Below, piece by piece: positions 1-12,238 of a stretch of DNA of 64,000 nt. The stretch covers positions 1 to 64,000 of the forward strand of contig JAURFD010000011.1 in assembly GCA_030827125.1 (NCBI GenBank), read 5' to 3'. The notes beneath the pieces are model-generated. The model did not search any database, was not told the DNA's origin, and was given only the letters and a program-made list of their open reading frames with translations. The position numbers and the translations under genes are program-made. How positions within the stretch are numbered: the first letter of the stretch is position 1; each line of letters begins with the position of its first letter. This stretch comes from Candidatus Nanopelagicales bacterium (lineage in GTDB: Bacteria; Actinomycetota; Actinomycetes; S36-B12).

Positions 1-1
1 G

Positions 2-1588
2 CTCATCGCTCTCCCCCTTGTTGGGCCACAGCGCCATGGCCCGCTCCGCCTGGGCGGTGATGGTGAGCGAGGGGTTCACCCCGAGGTTGGCCGTGATGGC
101 CGAACCGTCGACGATGTGCAAACCCGGGTAGTTGTAGACACGGTGATAGGGATCGACGACCCCAGAGTCCTCGGAGTCGCCGATCGCGCAGCCGCCGACA
201 AAGTGCGCGGTCATCACCGCGTCGAAGTTGTCGAAGACGTTGCCGCCAGCAATGCCGTCGACCTTCTCCGCCATCCGCGTCACGACTTCCTCGGAGACGG
301 GGATGTACGTCGGAGCGGGATTGGACTCGTCCTGTCGCGTCGTGAGCCGCCAACCGAGGCGGCCACGCTTGCCGGTCAGGGTCAACGAATTGTCTACGGG
401 CTGCATCACCAGGGAGATGACCGCCCGCTCACTCCACTTGCGCACATTGACGAGTTGGGAAGCGACGGCGCGCTGTCGCCAGAGTTCCTTCGTCCAAGTG
501 CGCCAGCGGGGCACGCCGGGCTCAGGCCGGGTCAACACCGACTGCAGCAGCCCCATGGAGTTGCTGCCCTTGCCGTAGCGGCAAGGCTCGACATGCGTGC
601 CGACATCATCGGGGAAGAAGCTTGAGGTGATCGCGACCCCGCGGGAGTAGTCCGCATCGGCGGACCGCGCAACCGCCCCGAGGATCGACTCTGAGTTCGT
701 CCGCGAGAGGCGACCTAACATGCCGGAGAGACGCGGCAACCGCCCCTCGTCCTTCATCCGGTGCAACAACTTCTGCGTGTTGTATGTGCCGGCCGCCATG
801 ATGACGTGCTCGGCGGTGAGCGTCCGCGTACGTCGTCCCCACGAACCGGTGCGCTTGGTCGTGACGGAATACCCGCCACCGTCTATCGGGTCGACGCCCG
901 TGACGGTCGTCAGCGGCAGGACCACCGCACCAGCCGCTTCGGCCAGACCGAGGTAGTTCTTTGGCAGGGTGTTCTTGGCATTGTGCCGACAGCCCGTCAT
1001 GCACTCACCGCACTCCGTGCAGCCAGTCCGATCCGGTCCGACGCCGCCGAAGAAGGGATCCTCGCGCGTCACCCCGGGACCATCGCCGAAGTAGACGCCG
1101 ACCGGAGTCATGCGGAACGTGTGGCCGACACCCATGTCGTCGGCGACCGCCTTCATCACCACATCACTCGGGGTCATGGTCGGGTTCTCGACCACCCCGA
1201 GCATGCGGCTGGCCTGGTCGTAGTACGGCGCGAGTTCGTCGGCCCAGTCGGTGATGTGCGCCCACTGGCGATCCTCGAAGAAGCGCTTCGGGGGGACGTA
1301 GAGCGTGTTGGCGTACACCAAAGACCCGCCGCCCACGCCAGCACCGGCGAGGACGACGACATCCTTGAGGATGTGGATCCGCTGGATGCCGGTGCAGCCG
1401 AGCGCCGGCGCCCAGAGGAAGCGCGGCAGCCGCCACGAAGTCTTGGGATAGTCCGCCTCGGTGAAGCGCCGCCCCGCCTCGACCACCGCGACTCGATAGC
1501 CCTTCTCAGTCAGGCGCAGGGCGGCCACTGAGCCGCCGAAGCCTGAACCGACGACGAGGACGTCGACATCGAATCCACTCATCTTCAT
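2..1588 (-). CDS. GMC family FAD-dependent oxidoreductase, ChoD-like (3' end runs off window)
   Basis: Absent from the ORF track because it has no stop in the window. Minus-strand translation MKMSGFDVDVLVVGSGFGGSVAALRLTEKGYRVAVVEAGRRF (Rossmann FAD motif), then GCTECGECMTGCRHNAKNTLPKNYL and HFVGGCAIGDSEDSGVVDPYHRVYNYPGLHIVDGSAITANLGVNPSLTITA (GMC C-terminal motif). Confidence 0.85.
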   Translation of the reverse strand, partial: MKMSGFDVDVLVVGSGFGGSVAALRLTEKGYRVAVVEAGRRFTEADYPKTSWRLPRFLWAPALGCTGIQRIHILKDVVVLAGAGVGGGSLVYANTLYVPPKRFFEDRQWAHITDWADELAPYYDQASRMLGVVENPTMTPSDVVMKAVADDMGVGHTFRMTPVGVYFGDGPGVTREDPFFGGVGPDRTGCTECGECMTGCRHNAKNTLPKNYLGLAEAAGAVVLPLTTVTGVDPIDGGGYSVTTKRTGSWGRRTRTLTAEHVIMAAGTYNTQKLLHRMKDEGRLPRLSGMLGRLSRTNSESILGAVARSADADYSRGVAITSSFFPDDVGTHVEPCRYGKGSNSMGLLQSVLTRPEPGVPRWRTWTKELWRQRAVASQLVNVRKWSERAVISLVMQPVDNSLTLTGKRGRLGWRLTTRQDESNPAPTYIPVSEEVVTRMAEKVDGIAGGNVFDNFDAVMTAHFVGGCAIGDSEDSGVVDPYHRVYNYPGLHIVDGSAITANLGVNPSLTITAQAERAMALWPNKGESDE

Positions 1589-1596
1589 CAGTCCCC

Positions 1597-3141
1597 TCAG
1601 ATACGCAGTCGACCCATGGCGCCCACGGACGCGGCGAGCACACCACCCCACTTTTGCCGATCCAGCCCGAGTTGGGGGCCGAATCCGAGGAGTCGCTGCG
1701 TCGCGATCGTCTGCGGCTCGGTGTAGTTGAGCAGGCCCTGGTCCCCGTGACGGCTGCCCAGTCCGGACTCGCCGACTCCGCCCATCGGGGCCCCCATCGA
1801 TCCCCACGACGCGGCGTAGCCCTCATTGACATTGACCGAACCGGTGTTCAATCGGCGTGCCATCGCGCGCCCCGCGCGCAGATCCGACGTGAGGATCGAG
1901 GCATTGAGGCCGTACGTCGTGTCGTTGGCGAGGGCAATGGCCTCGTCGTCGCTGAAAACCCGGTAGAGCGAGGCCACCGGCCCGAAGGTCTCCTCTCGGC
2001 ACACCGCCATCGACTCATCCACTCCCTCAAGGAGCGTGGGCTCGAAGGCGAGCGGACCGATGTCAGGTCGCGCCCGACCACCGGCGAGTACGCGGGCCCC
2101 CATCTTCACCGCATCGTCCACATGCGCCTTCACGCGTTCCAGATGAGCCGGGGAGATCAAGCACCCGACGTCCCCATCCCAGCCAATGTCACTCGCGATT
2201 GTTAGCCCGCTCACCCGACGCGCGAACTCAGCGACGAACTCCTCGTACACCGCGTCGTTGACGTAGAGGCGCTCCATGGAGATGCAGAGCTCACCCGCGT
2301 TGGAAAAGCAGGCGCGCACCGCGGTGTCCGCGGCCTTGATCGGATTGGCATCGGCACGCACGATCATCGCGTTCTTGCCGCCGAGCTCGAGCGTGCAACC
2401 GATGAGTCGACGTGCACACTGCTCGGCCACCCGTCGACCCGTGGCCGTCGAGCCGGTGAACATGACGTGGTCGACCTCATCAACGACGGCAGGGCCCACC
2501 TCGGGACCCTCACCAGTCACCACGGCATAGAGCCCGTCGGGCAGTCCCGCTTCACGCAACAGCGAGCCGGCCCATGCGGCCACGAGACTCGTTTGCACAT
2601 CGGGTTTGATCACCGCGGCGTTGCCCGCCAGGAGTGCGGGAATCGCATCGCTGACACTCAACGACAGCGGATAGTTCCATGGGGCGATGATCCCGACGAC
2701 ACCGACGGGCTTCGGCACGACCTCGACGCCAACCAAGAGCGGAAGGGCACCGCGGGAGCGACGGCGCTTGAGCACTCGACCGGCCCTTCGGCCGTAGTAC
2801 TGACACACGAGCGCGACGTCCAAGATCTCCTCAAGGGCATCAGGTCGAGACTTGCCCGTCTCCGACTGCAACAGATCCAGGGCCTCGTTGCGGCGCCGCA
2901 GAACGAGGTCGTGGAATCGATGGATGATGCGGACACGATCACGGATGGACGTGTCGGCCCACGAGCGTTGTGCCTCGCGGGCCGCGGCTACGACACGGCG
3001 TACGTCGGCCAGCGTCGACAGGGGCAGGTCGTGGAGGTGTGCTCCACTCAAGGGAGCGGTGACCGGCCTCGTTGCTGAAGTCGGCCCCGCCGCGAATTCC
3101 GCGGCGAGTGGATGCAGGACGAGTTCCGGAGCAGCGGTCAC
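1597..3141 (-). CDS. gabD2: Succinate-semialdehyde dehydrogenase / aldehyde dehydrogenase family
   Basis: ALDH motifs GIIAPWNYPLSLS, FTGSTATGR, LELGGKN, SNAGELCIS, EETFGPV. Likely GTG start at 3141 (VTAAPELVLHPLA), just after the glpD stop; the longer 3288 ORF start overlaps glpD. Confidence 0.85.
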   Translation of the reverse strand: MTAAPELVLHPLAAEFAAGPTSATRPVTAPLSGAHLHDLPLSTLADVRRVVAAAREAQRSWADTSIRDRVRIIHRFHDLVLRRRNEALDLLQSETGKSRPDALEEILDVALVCQYYGRRAGRVLKRRRSRGALPLLVGVEVVPKPVGVVGIIAPWNYPLSLSVSDAIPALLAGNAAVIKPDVQTSLVAAWAGSLLREAGLPDGLYAVVTGEGPEVGPAVVDEVDHVMFTGSTATGRRVAEQCARRLIGCTLELGGKNAMIVRADANPIKAADTAVRACFSNAGELCISMERLYVNDAVYEEFVAEFARRVSGLTIASDIGWDGDVGCLISPAHLERVKAHVDDAVKMGARVLAGGRARPDIGPLAFEPTLLEGVDESMAVCREETFGPVASLYRVFSDDEAIALANDTTYGLNASILTSDLRAGRAMARRLNTGSVNVNEGYAASWGSMGAPMGGVGESGLGSRHGDQGLLNYTEPQTIATQRLLGFGPQLGLDRQKWGGVLAASVGAMGRLRI

Positions 3142-3151
3142 TCGGGCGATG

Positions 3152-4864
3152 CTACGCCGGGTCGGCGGCCACCGCTTGGCTCTCGTGCCGATCGACGTAT
3201 CGCGACAATTCCGCCTCAGCCCGTGCGTCATCCCACCCGAGGAGGGGCGCCACGTAGGGCAGGATCGCCTCGGCGGCCGCGCGACCACCGTCGGCAGACT
3301 CTGGGGCGATCCTCAACCGGCGGACCAGAATGTCCTCGAGATCCAGCGCTCCCTGCTCCGTGACGGCCACGATCGCCTCAGCGGGCAAGTGCCACCCGCC
3401 GGGCACGATCGGTGTGCCCAGTCGCGGGTCTTCCTTGATCAGCCCGAGGACCACGCCGATCCGCGAGCCGTGCCGCCGGAGCAGTCGATCCAAGAGCGGC
3501 TGCGGGATGCCGGAGCGCTTCGCGATGGCCTCCCGATCAGCCCACAGGTCAGTGAATCCCACCGCTCCGGTGAGCGGGATGTCGGCTGTCGTTGAGGCGG
3601 GCACTTCCTCGCGTTCAAGATCACCCACCGCAACATCGACGGCATCCTCAGCCATGACGCGATACGTCGTGTACTTGCCCCCGGCGATCGCGACGAGGCC
3701 CGGAACCGGATGGAACACCACATGTTCACGGGAGACCTGGGTCGTCTCCTCGCCCTCGCCCTCAGCGACGAGCGGACGGTAGCCCGCGTAGGTCGCCACG
3801 ACGTCGGCGCGGGCCAGTGGTCGCTCCAGCCAGCGGTTCGCCTGCTCGAGCAGGTAGTCAATCTCCTCCTCGGTGGCCTGTGGGTCGGCAAGGTCCTCGT
3901 CGACGCGTGGCGTGTCCGTGGTGCCGATGATCCAGGTCCCAGACCAGGGCAGAAGGAAGAGAACGCTGTGCGGAGTGCGGGCGATGATCGCCATCGACGA
4001 GCGAATCGCATCACCGCGCACGACGAGGTGCACACCCTTGCTCTGGGTGACGCGTGCCGGACTGTCGGGGTCTACCATGCGCAGCAGTTCATCGGTCCAG
4101 ATACCCACGGCCGCGATGATGACGCGGCATCGAATGACGTAGTCCTCGCCCGTGAGGTCGTCGTGCACGTGCGCCCCCACCACAGCCGCACCGTCGCGGA
4201 GTAGGCCGACCACACGCGTGCGCGTCACGATGTGCGCACCGTGCGCTGCTGCACTGCGCGCAACGGCGACAGTGTGACGCGCGTCATCGATTTGCGCGTC
4301 GTAGAACCGCACCGCTCCCGCCACCTCGTCGGACGCAAGGTCAGGCACTCGCTCCTTGGCTTCGGCCGCGTTGAGGCTCTGTGAGCGCGGCATCTCGCCG
4401 CCGTATCCACCGACCCGGCTCAGGAGGTCGTAGAGGCGAACACCCGAAGCGACGTACGGCCGCTCCCACTGCTTGCTGAGGGGGAAGAGGAAGGGCAGCG
4501 GACGCACGAGATGGGGCGCGAGTCGGTTGAGCAGCAGGCCGCGCTCGGTCAGTGCCTCGCGAACCAGTCCGAACTCGCGCTGCTCGAGATAGCGCAGGCC
4601 ACCATGGGCGAGCCGAGAGGAGCGCGATGACGTGCCGGCCGCGAGGTCAGCCTGCTCCACAAGGCCCACGGACAGGCCGCGAGCGGCTGCATCGAGAGCG
4701 GCCCCCGCACCGACGACGCCACCACCGATCACAAGGATGTCGAGTTCGGTGGACCGCAGTGCCTCCACTGCGGAACGTCGTTGATCCGGCCCGAGGCGAT
4801 CGTCATGCTCCCCCGGCGGCGCGGGTTGCATGAGTTCGGTCGTCGATTCCTCGGTGCTCACCAC
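3152..4864 (-). CDS. glpD: Glycerol-3-phosphate dehydrogenase (FAD)
   Basis: ILVIGGGVVGAGAALDAAARGLSVGLVEQADLAAGTSSRSSRLAHGGLRYLEQ is diagnostic of GlpD. Confidence 0.93.
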   Translation of the reverse strand: MVSTEESTTELMQPAPPGEHDDRLGPDQRRSAVEALRSTELDILVIGGGVVGAGAALDAAARGLSVGLVEQADLAAGTSSRSSRLAHGGLRYLEQREFGLVREALTERGLLLNRLAPHLVRPLPFLFPLSKQWERPYVASGVRLYDLLSRVGGYGGEMPRSQSLNAAEAKERVPDLASDEVAGAVRFYDAQIDDARHTVAVARSAAAHGAHIVTRTRVVGLLRDGAAVVGAHVHDDLTGEDYVIRCRVIIAAVGIWTDELLRMVDPDSPARVTQSKGVHLVVRGDAIRSSMAIIARTPHSVLFLLPWSGTWIIGTTDTPRVDEDLADPQATEEEIDYLLEQANRWLERPLARADVVATYAGYRPLVAEGEGEETTQVSREHVVFHPVPGLVAIAGGKYTTYRVMAEDAVDVAVGDLEREEVPASTTADIPLTGAVGFTDLWADREAIAKRSGIPQPLLDRLLRRHGSRIGVVLGLIKEDPRLGTPIVPGGWHLPAEAIVAVTEQGALDLEDILVRRLRIAPESADGGRAAAEAILPYVAPLLGWDDARAEAELSRYVDRHESQAVAADPA

Positions 4865-4932
4865 ACCATTTTCCCCACTCGGGTGCCACCTTGCTTGTCG
4901 AGAACCGGCGATCGAGGAGTTCCGTCACGGAC

Positions 4933-6048
4933 CTATTCGGGATCGAGCACGACGTCAATGCGCTGGAAGGCCTTGATATCGGAATATCCGGTCGTCGCCA
5001 TCGCCTTGCGGAGAGCACCGATGAGGTTCGCCGAACCATCGGCGGTGGTCGATGGCCCAAGGAGGATCTGCTCGAAGGAGCCCACCACACCGAGTTGCTT
5101 GCGCTCACCACGCGGCAGGCGAGCATGCCAGGCTTCGGCGCCCCAGTGCGCACCCCGCCCGGGCGCATCGCTGGCACGGGCCAGCATGGAACCCACCATG
5201 ACGGCGTCCGCCCCGCAGGCGATGGCCTTGACCAGCGCGCCACTCGAGCCCACAGAACCATCCGCGATGACGTGGACGTAGCGCCCTCCCGACTCGTCGA
5301 GGTAGTCGCGGCGTGCTTCAGCAACATCGGCCACCGCACTGGCCATGGGTACTCGAATCCCGAGGACATCGGATGTCGTATGAGCTGCACCGCCGCCGAA
5401 ACCGACGAGCACACCCGCAGCACCGGTGCGCATGAGGTGAAGGGCGGCCTGATACGTCGCGCAACCGCCGACAATGACCGGCACTTCTAAGTCGTGGATG
5501 AAAGTCTTGAGATTGAGTGGCTCGTGGGCCGTCGACACGTGCTCGGCGGAAACGGTAGTTCCGCGAATGACCAGGAGGTCGGTCCCAGCCGCCGCGGCGA
5601 TCGGAGCAAGGGTTGCCGCCGAGGAAGGTGAGACACCGACCGCAACAGTCACTCCAGCCTCTCGGATAAAGGCGATGCGTTCACGAATCAGGTCCGGGTT
5701 GACCTCACGCTCGTGGTAGATCCGCTGCAGGAAAGGGATGGCTTCGTGATCGGGAAGTTCGTCAATCTGCTCCAGCAGGGACGTGGGATCGGCATAGCGA
5801 GTCCACAGACCATCAAGATTGAGTACCGCCGGAATCCCCAGCGCGCCGAGCGTGACAGCGCTGGTCGGCGATACGACAGAGTCCATGGGCGCGGCGATGA
5901 TGGGCGCCTCGAAGCGGTAGGCGTCGATCTGCCACGCGGTGGAGACCTCGTCGGCGTCGCGCGTGCGACGACTCGGAGCAACCGCAACCTCGTCGAAGGA
6001 GTAGGCGACACGTCCTCGCTTGCCCCGCCCGATCTCGATTTCTGACAC
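4933..6048 (-). CDS. guaB3: IMP dehydrogenase family protein GuaB3
   Basis: VSEIEIGRGKRGRVAYSFDEVAVAPSRRTRDADEVSTAWQIDAYRFEAPIIAAPMDSVVSP; no CBS insert. Adjacent to guaB, as in other actinobacteria. Confidence 0.9.
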   Translation of the reverse strand: MSEIEIGRGKRGRVAYSFDEVAVAPSRRTRDADEVSTAWQIDAYRFEAPIIAAPMDSVVSPTSAVTLGALGIPAVLNLDGLWTRYADPTSLLEQIDELPDHEAIPFLQRIYHEREVNPDLIRERIAFIREAGVTVAVGVSPSSAATLAPIAAAAGTDLLVIRGTTVSAEHVSTAHEPLNLKTFIHDLEVPVIVGGCATYQAALHLMRTGAAGVLVGFGGGAAHTTSDVLGIRVPMASAVADVAEARRDYLDESGGRYVHVIADGSVGSSGALVKAIACGADAVMVGSMLARASDAPGRGAHWGAEAWHARLPRGERKQLGVVGSFEQILLGPSTTADGSANLIGALRKAMATTGYSDIKAFQRIDVVLDPE

Positions 6049-6058
6049 CGCACCTGTC

Positions 6059-8348
<2,290 letters not shown>

Positions 8349-8383
8349 ATTGTGGCTGTCGGGTGGATCTGTCCGAGGTCCGG

Positions 8384-9349
8384 TCAGGCTCCCGCGGCAC
8401 GGGCGAGGGCGGTAATGGCCTCGGTGAGGTCCTCCACCCTGCGGGCGCGACCCGAGTCGCCGGGCCACCAGCCAGGACCAGCGAGCAGGACTGTGGGCTC
8501 GGGGCGGACTTCGGGTAGCTCATCGATGACCGAGGGGTCGCCGTTCTGCGGCAACTGCGCCCAGACGAGTACACCTCCCGGACCCACGCGACGTATGGCT
8601 GAGCCGAGCGCCTCCATCGGCAGTCGAGCCCCGAGCATCCGCACCGACACGTGACGCTCTGCAAGACCGGCAGCGATCGCCCACAGCGGGAGGATGTGCA
8701 TTTCGTCAGGCGCCGCACACAAGATCACCGATGCCGGTGACGTGACCTGGGCGCGCGAGACGCAGTCGCTCAACTCCGAGGAGATGGATTCGGACAGGAC
8801 GTGCTCGACCTCAATGCCCTTGCTGGACGTTTCCCACTTTTGGCCGACACCGATCAGGACCGGGACAAGCAGGTGATCCCAGGTCCAGACGACGCCGCGC
8901 CGGTCCAAGGTCTGCGCCACGATTTCGCGACACCCTCGTCCGTCGAGCGCCAGTGCCGCCCGTGCCAAGCCTCGCGCGTTAGGAGTGCCCCCGGGAATCG
9001 CGACGACCTGACCGCCACCGGGACGTATCGCGGGCTCGCCCGAGATTTCCGTGATGGCGCCGGCATCTTCCGGCGAGTCGGGGAAGGAGGGCTGATCCGA
9101 GGTGACAACCCGCGCCGCTTCGGAGAGGGGAACGCCACCGAGCATGAGCCGGCGCAAGTGCTCAAGCCGAGCGATATCGGTCGGTGAATAGCGACGATGG
9201 GCCCCAGCCGAATGCTGGCTCGGCCCGAGGCCATAGCGGCGATCCCAGGTCCGCAAGGTGGCAGGGGCCACGCCGAGGCGGCGAGCAACAGCGGCCACGG
9301 TGAGTCCTGGCGCCGCGGCCATGCCGCTGGACTCCGGACCGCTGCTCAT
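8384..9349 (-). CDS. MerR-family regulator with C-terminal cobalamin-binding domain (CarH/LitR-like)
   Basis: N-terminal MerR HTH (LTVAAVARRLGVAPATLRTWDRRYGLGPSQHSAGAHRRYSPTDIARLEHLRRLML). C-terminus has W-x9-EH (WETSSKGIEVEH), PDEMHILP (ExH axial-ligand motif) and MLGARLPM. Start taken as MSSGPESSGM (9349). Confidence 0.85.
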   Translation of the reverse strand: MSSGPESSGMAAAPGLTVAAVARRLGVAPATLRTWDRRYGLGPSQHSAGAHRRYSPTDIARLEHLRRLMLGGVPLSEAARVVTSDQPSFPDSPEDAGAITEISGEPAIRPGGGQVVAIPGGTPNARGLARAALALDGRGCREIVAQTLDRRGVVWTWDHLLVPVLIGVGQKWETSSKGIEVEHVLSESISSELSDCVSRAQVTSPASVILCAAPDEMHILPLWAIAAGLAERHVSVRMLGARLPMEALGSAIRRVGPGGVLVWAQLPQNGDPSVIDELPEVRPEPTVLLAGPGWWPGDSGRARRVEDLTEAITALARAAGA

Positions 9350-9484
9350 GACGCCCATTGTTGTCCTCTGCGAGCAGAGCGCATCTTGGGCGGCCACCTG
9401 GGGGACGAAGGGGGTTCTTCGGGCCCGTGACCAACCCGGCACCGTCACCGGCCTGAAGCGGTTCGCCGTCATAAGAACACCAAT

Positions 9485-9544
9485 TGAAGCGATTCATAAA
9501 TTGTTCAACTGAACCTCTTGACCAACCTTTGGCGCGATTACTAT
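9485..9544. promoter_or_regulatory. Divergent merR-B12 / whiB3 regulatory region with inverted repeats and candidate promoter
   Basis: GTTCA-AC-TGAAC (9503-9514), TGAA-GCGA-TTCA (9485-9496), TTGACC (9518-9523) with TACTAT (9539-9544), 15-nt spacer. Confidence 0.45.
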
Positions 9545-9575
9545 GGTGGAGGCACCAACTCGGTAGGAGGACACC

Positions 9576-9869
9576 ATGGCGGACATCTCCCGGCTTCCCG
9601 GACCCAACGCCGACACGTGGGACTGGCAGCTCCGCGGCGCCTGTCGCGGCGAAGATCCCGATACGTTCTTCCACCCGGAGGGCGAGCGCGGCGCCGCCCG
9701 CGAGGCACGGGAGCGGGCCGCCAAAGCGGTATGCGCCTCCTGCCCCGTCATCGCCCAGTGCGCCGCACATGCCCTCGCCGTGCGTGAGCCCTACGGCGTC
9801 TGGGGCGGCATGACCGAGGAAGAGCGTGAAGCCGTGCGCTCCGGACGTCGCTTCGCCTACGCGGTCTGA
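9576..9869 (+). CDS. whiB3: WhiB-family [Fe-S] transcriptional regulator, WhiB3-like
   Basis: LPGPNADTWDWQLRGACRGEDPDTFFHPEGERG...CASCPVIAQCAAHALAVREPYGVWGGMTEEER; four conserved Cys and the GVWGG motif; AGGAGG SD upstream; neighbours groEL1 as whiB3 does in mycobacteria. Confidence 0.9.
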   Translation: MADISRLPGPNADTWDWQLRGACRGEDPDTFFHPEGERGAAREARERAAKAVCASCPVIAQCAAHALAVREPYGVWGGMTEEEREAVRSGRRFAYAV

Positions 9870-9890
9870 CCCCGCTACGACCCCGAACGC

Positions 9891-9925
9891 AAAAGGCCCC
9901 ACCCGCGATCCGGGTGGGGCCTTTT
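9891..9925. terminator. Bidirectional intrinsic terminator between convergent whiB3 and groEL
   Basis: Perfect 15-bp stem AAAAGGCCCCACCCG / CGGGTGGGGCCTTTT with 5-nt loop; A and T runs on both flanks. Confidence 0.93.
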
Positions 9926-9962
9926 GATGCTTCCGAGCCTGTGGCTCGATCAGCGCTTGTGA

Positions 9963-11615
<1,653 letters not shown>

Positions 11616-11735
11616 TCAGGGTTGACGCAGATGTGCGAACGTGCCGCGATCTCCGGCTTCAGTGCCAGAGTCCGCGCCGCCCGGCCGGACTCGCGCGCGG
11701 CGGTCCGGCCGGATCAGCACGTGGGGTGTGAAGAC

Positions 11736-12035
11736 CTACTTCTCGACGACCGCGAGCACGTCGCGGGCCGAGAGGATGAGGTACTCCTCGTTGTTGTACT
11801 TGACCTCGGTACCGCCGTACTTCGAGTAGATGACGACGTCGCCGACCTTGATGTCGAGCGGAATGCGCTTGTCGCCGTCCTCGTCGAAGCGCCCCGGACC
11901 CACCGCAAGGACCTTGCCCTCCTGGGGCTTCTCCTTAGCGGTGTCAGGGATGACCAGGCCAGAGGCCGTGGTCTGCTCGGCGTCGAGGGTCTGCACGAGG
12001 ATGCGATCCTCGAGCGGCTTGATGGAGACCGACAC
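11736..12035 (-). CDS. groES: 10 kDa chaperonin GroES
   Basis: [49 protein letters not shown]. Confidence 0.97.
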   Translation of the reverse strand: MSVSIKPLEDRILVQTLDAEQTTASGLVIPDTAKEKPQEGKVLAVGPGRFDEDGDKRIPLDIKVGDVVIYSKYGGTEVKYNNEEYLILSARDVLAVVEK

Positions 12036-12151
12036 GGTGATGTCCTCCGAGTTTCATGGGATGGATGATCGAGTCGCCCCGTCGTCGCGGTGCCGGTTTG
12101 ACCCAGGGGGCGCAAGCCCCCACGCTCGCACCCGTCGGCTGCCGGACTGAA

Positions 12152-12178
12152 CTAGCAGTCGCCGGGCGTGAGTGCTAG
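12152..12178. promoter_or_regulatory. CIRCE element (HrcA operator), distal copy
   Basis: CTAGCAGTC-N9-GAGTGCTAG versus consensus TTAGCACTC-N9-GAGTGCTAA. Confidence 0.88.
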
Positions 12179-12183
12179 GTCTA

Positions 12184-12212
12184 AGCGTAGGGGGGAATTA
12201 GCACTCCGTCAA
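12184..12212 (-). promoter_or_regulatory. groESL sigma-A-type promoter
   Basis: Minus strand TTGACG (12212-12207), 17-nt spacer, TACGCT (12189-12184). Confidence 0.8.
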
Positions 12213-12224
12213 TTCGAGTGCCAG
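12198..12224. promoter_or_regulatory. CIRCE element (HrcA operator), copy overlapping the -35
   Basis: TTAGCACTC-N9-GAGTGCCAG; the N9 spacer contains most of the minus-strand TTGACG. Confidence 0.9.
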
Positions 12225-12238
12225 CCTGCGCGACCCGA

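Noticed and set aside
116-1531. Several plus-strand ORFs over the first 1.5 kb
   Set aside because: They lie opposite the GMC oxidoreductase reading frame, which carries clear FAD and GMC motifs.
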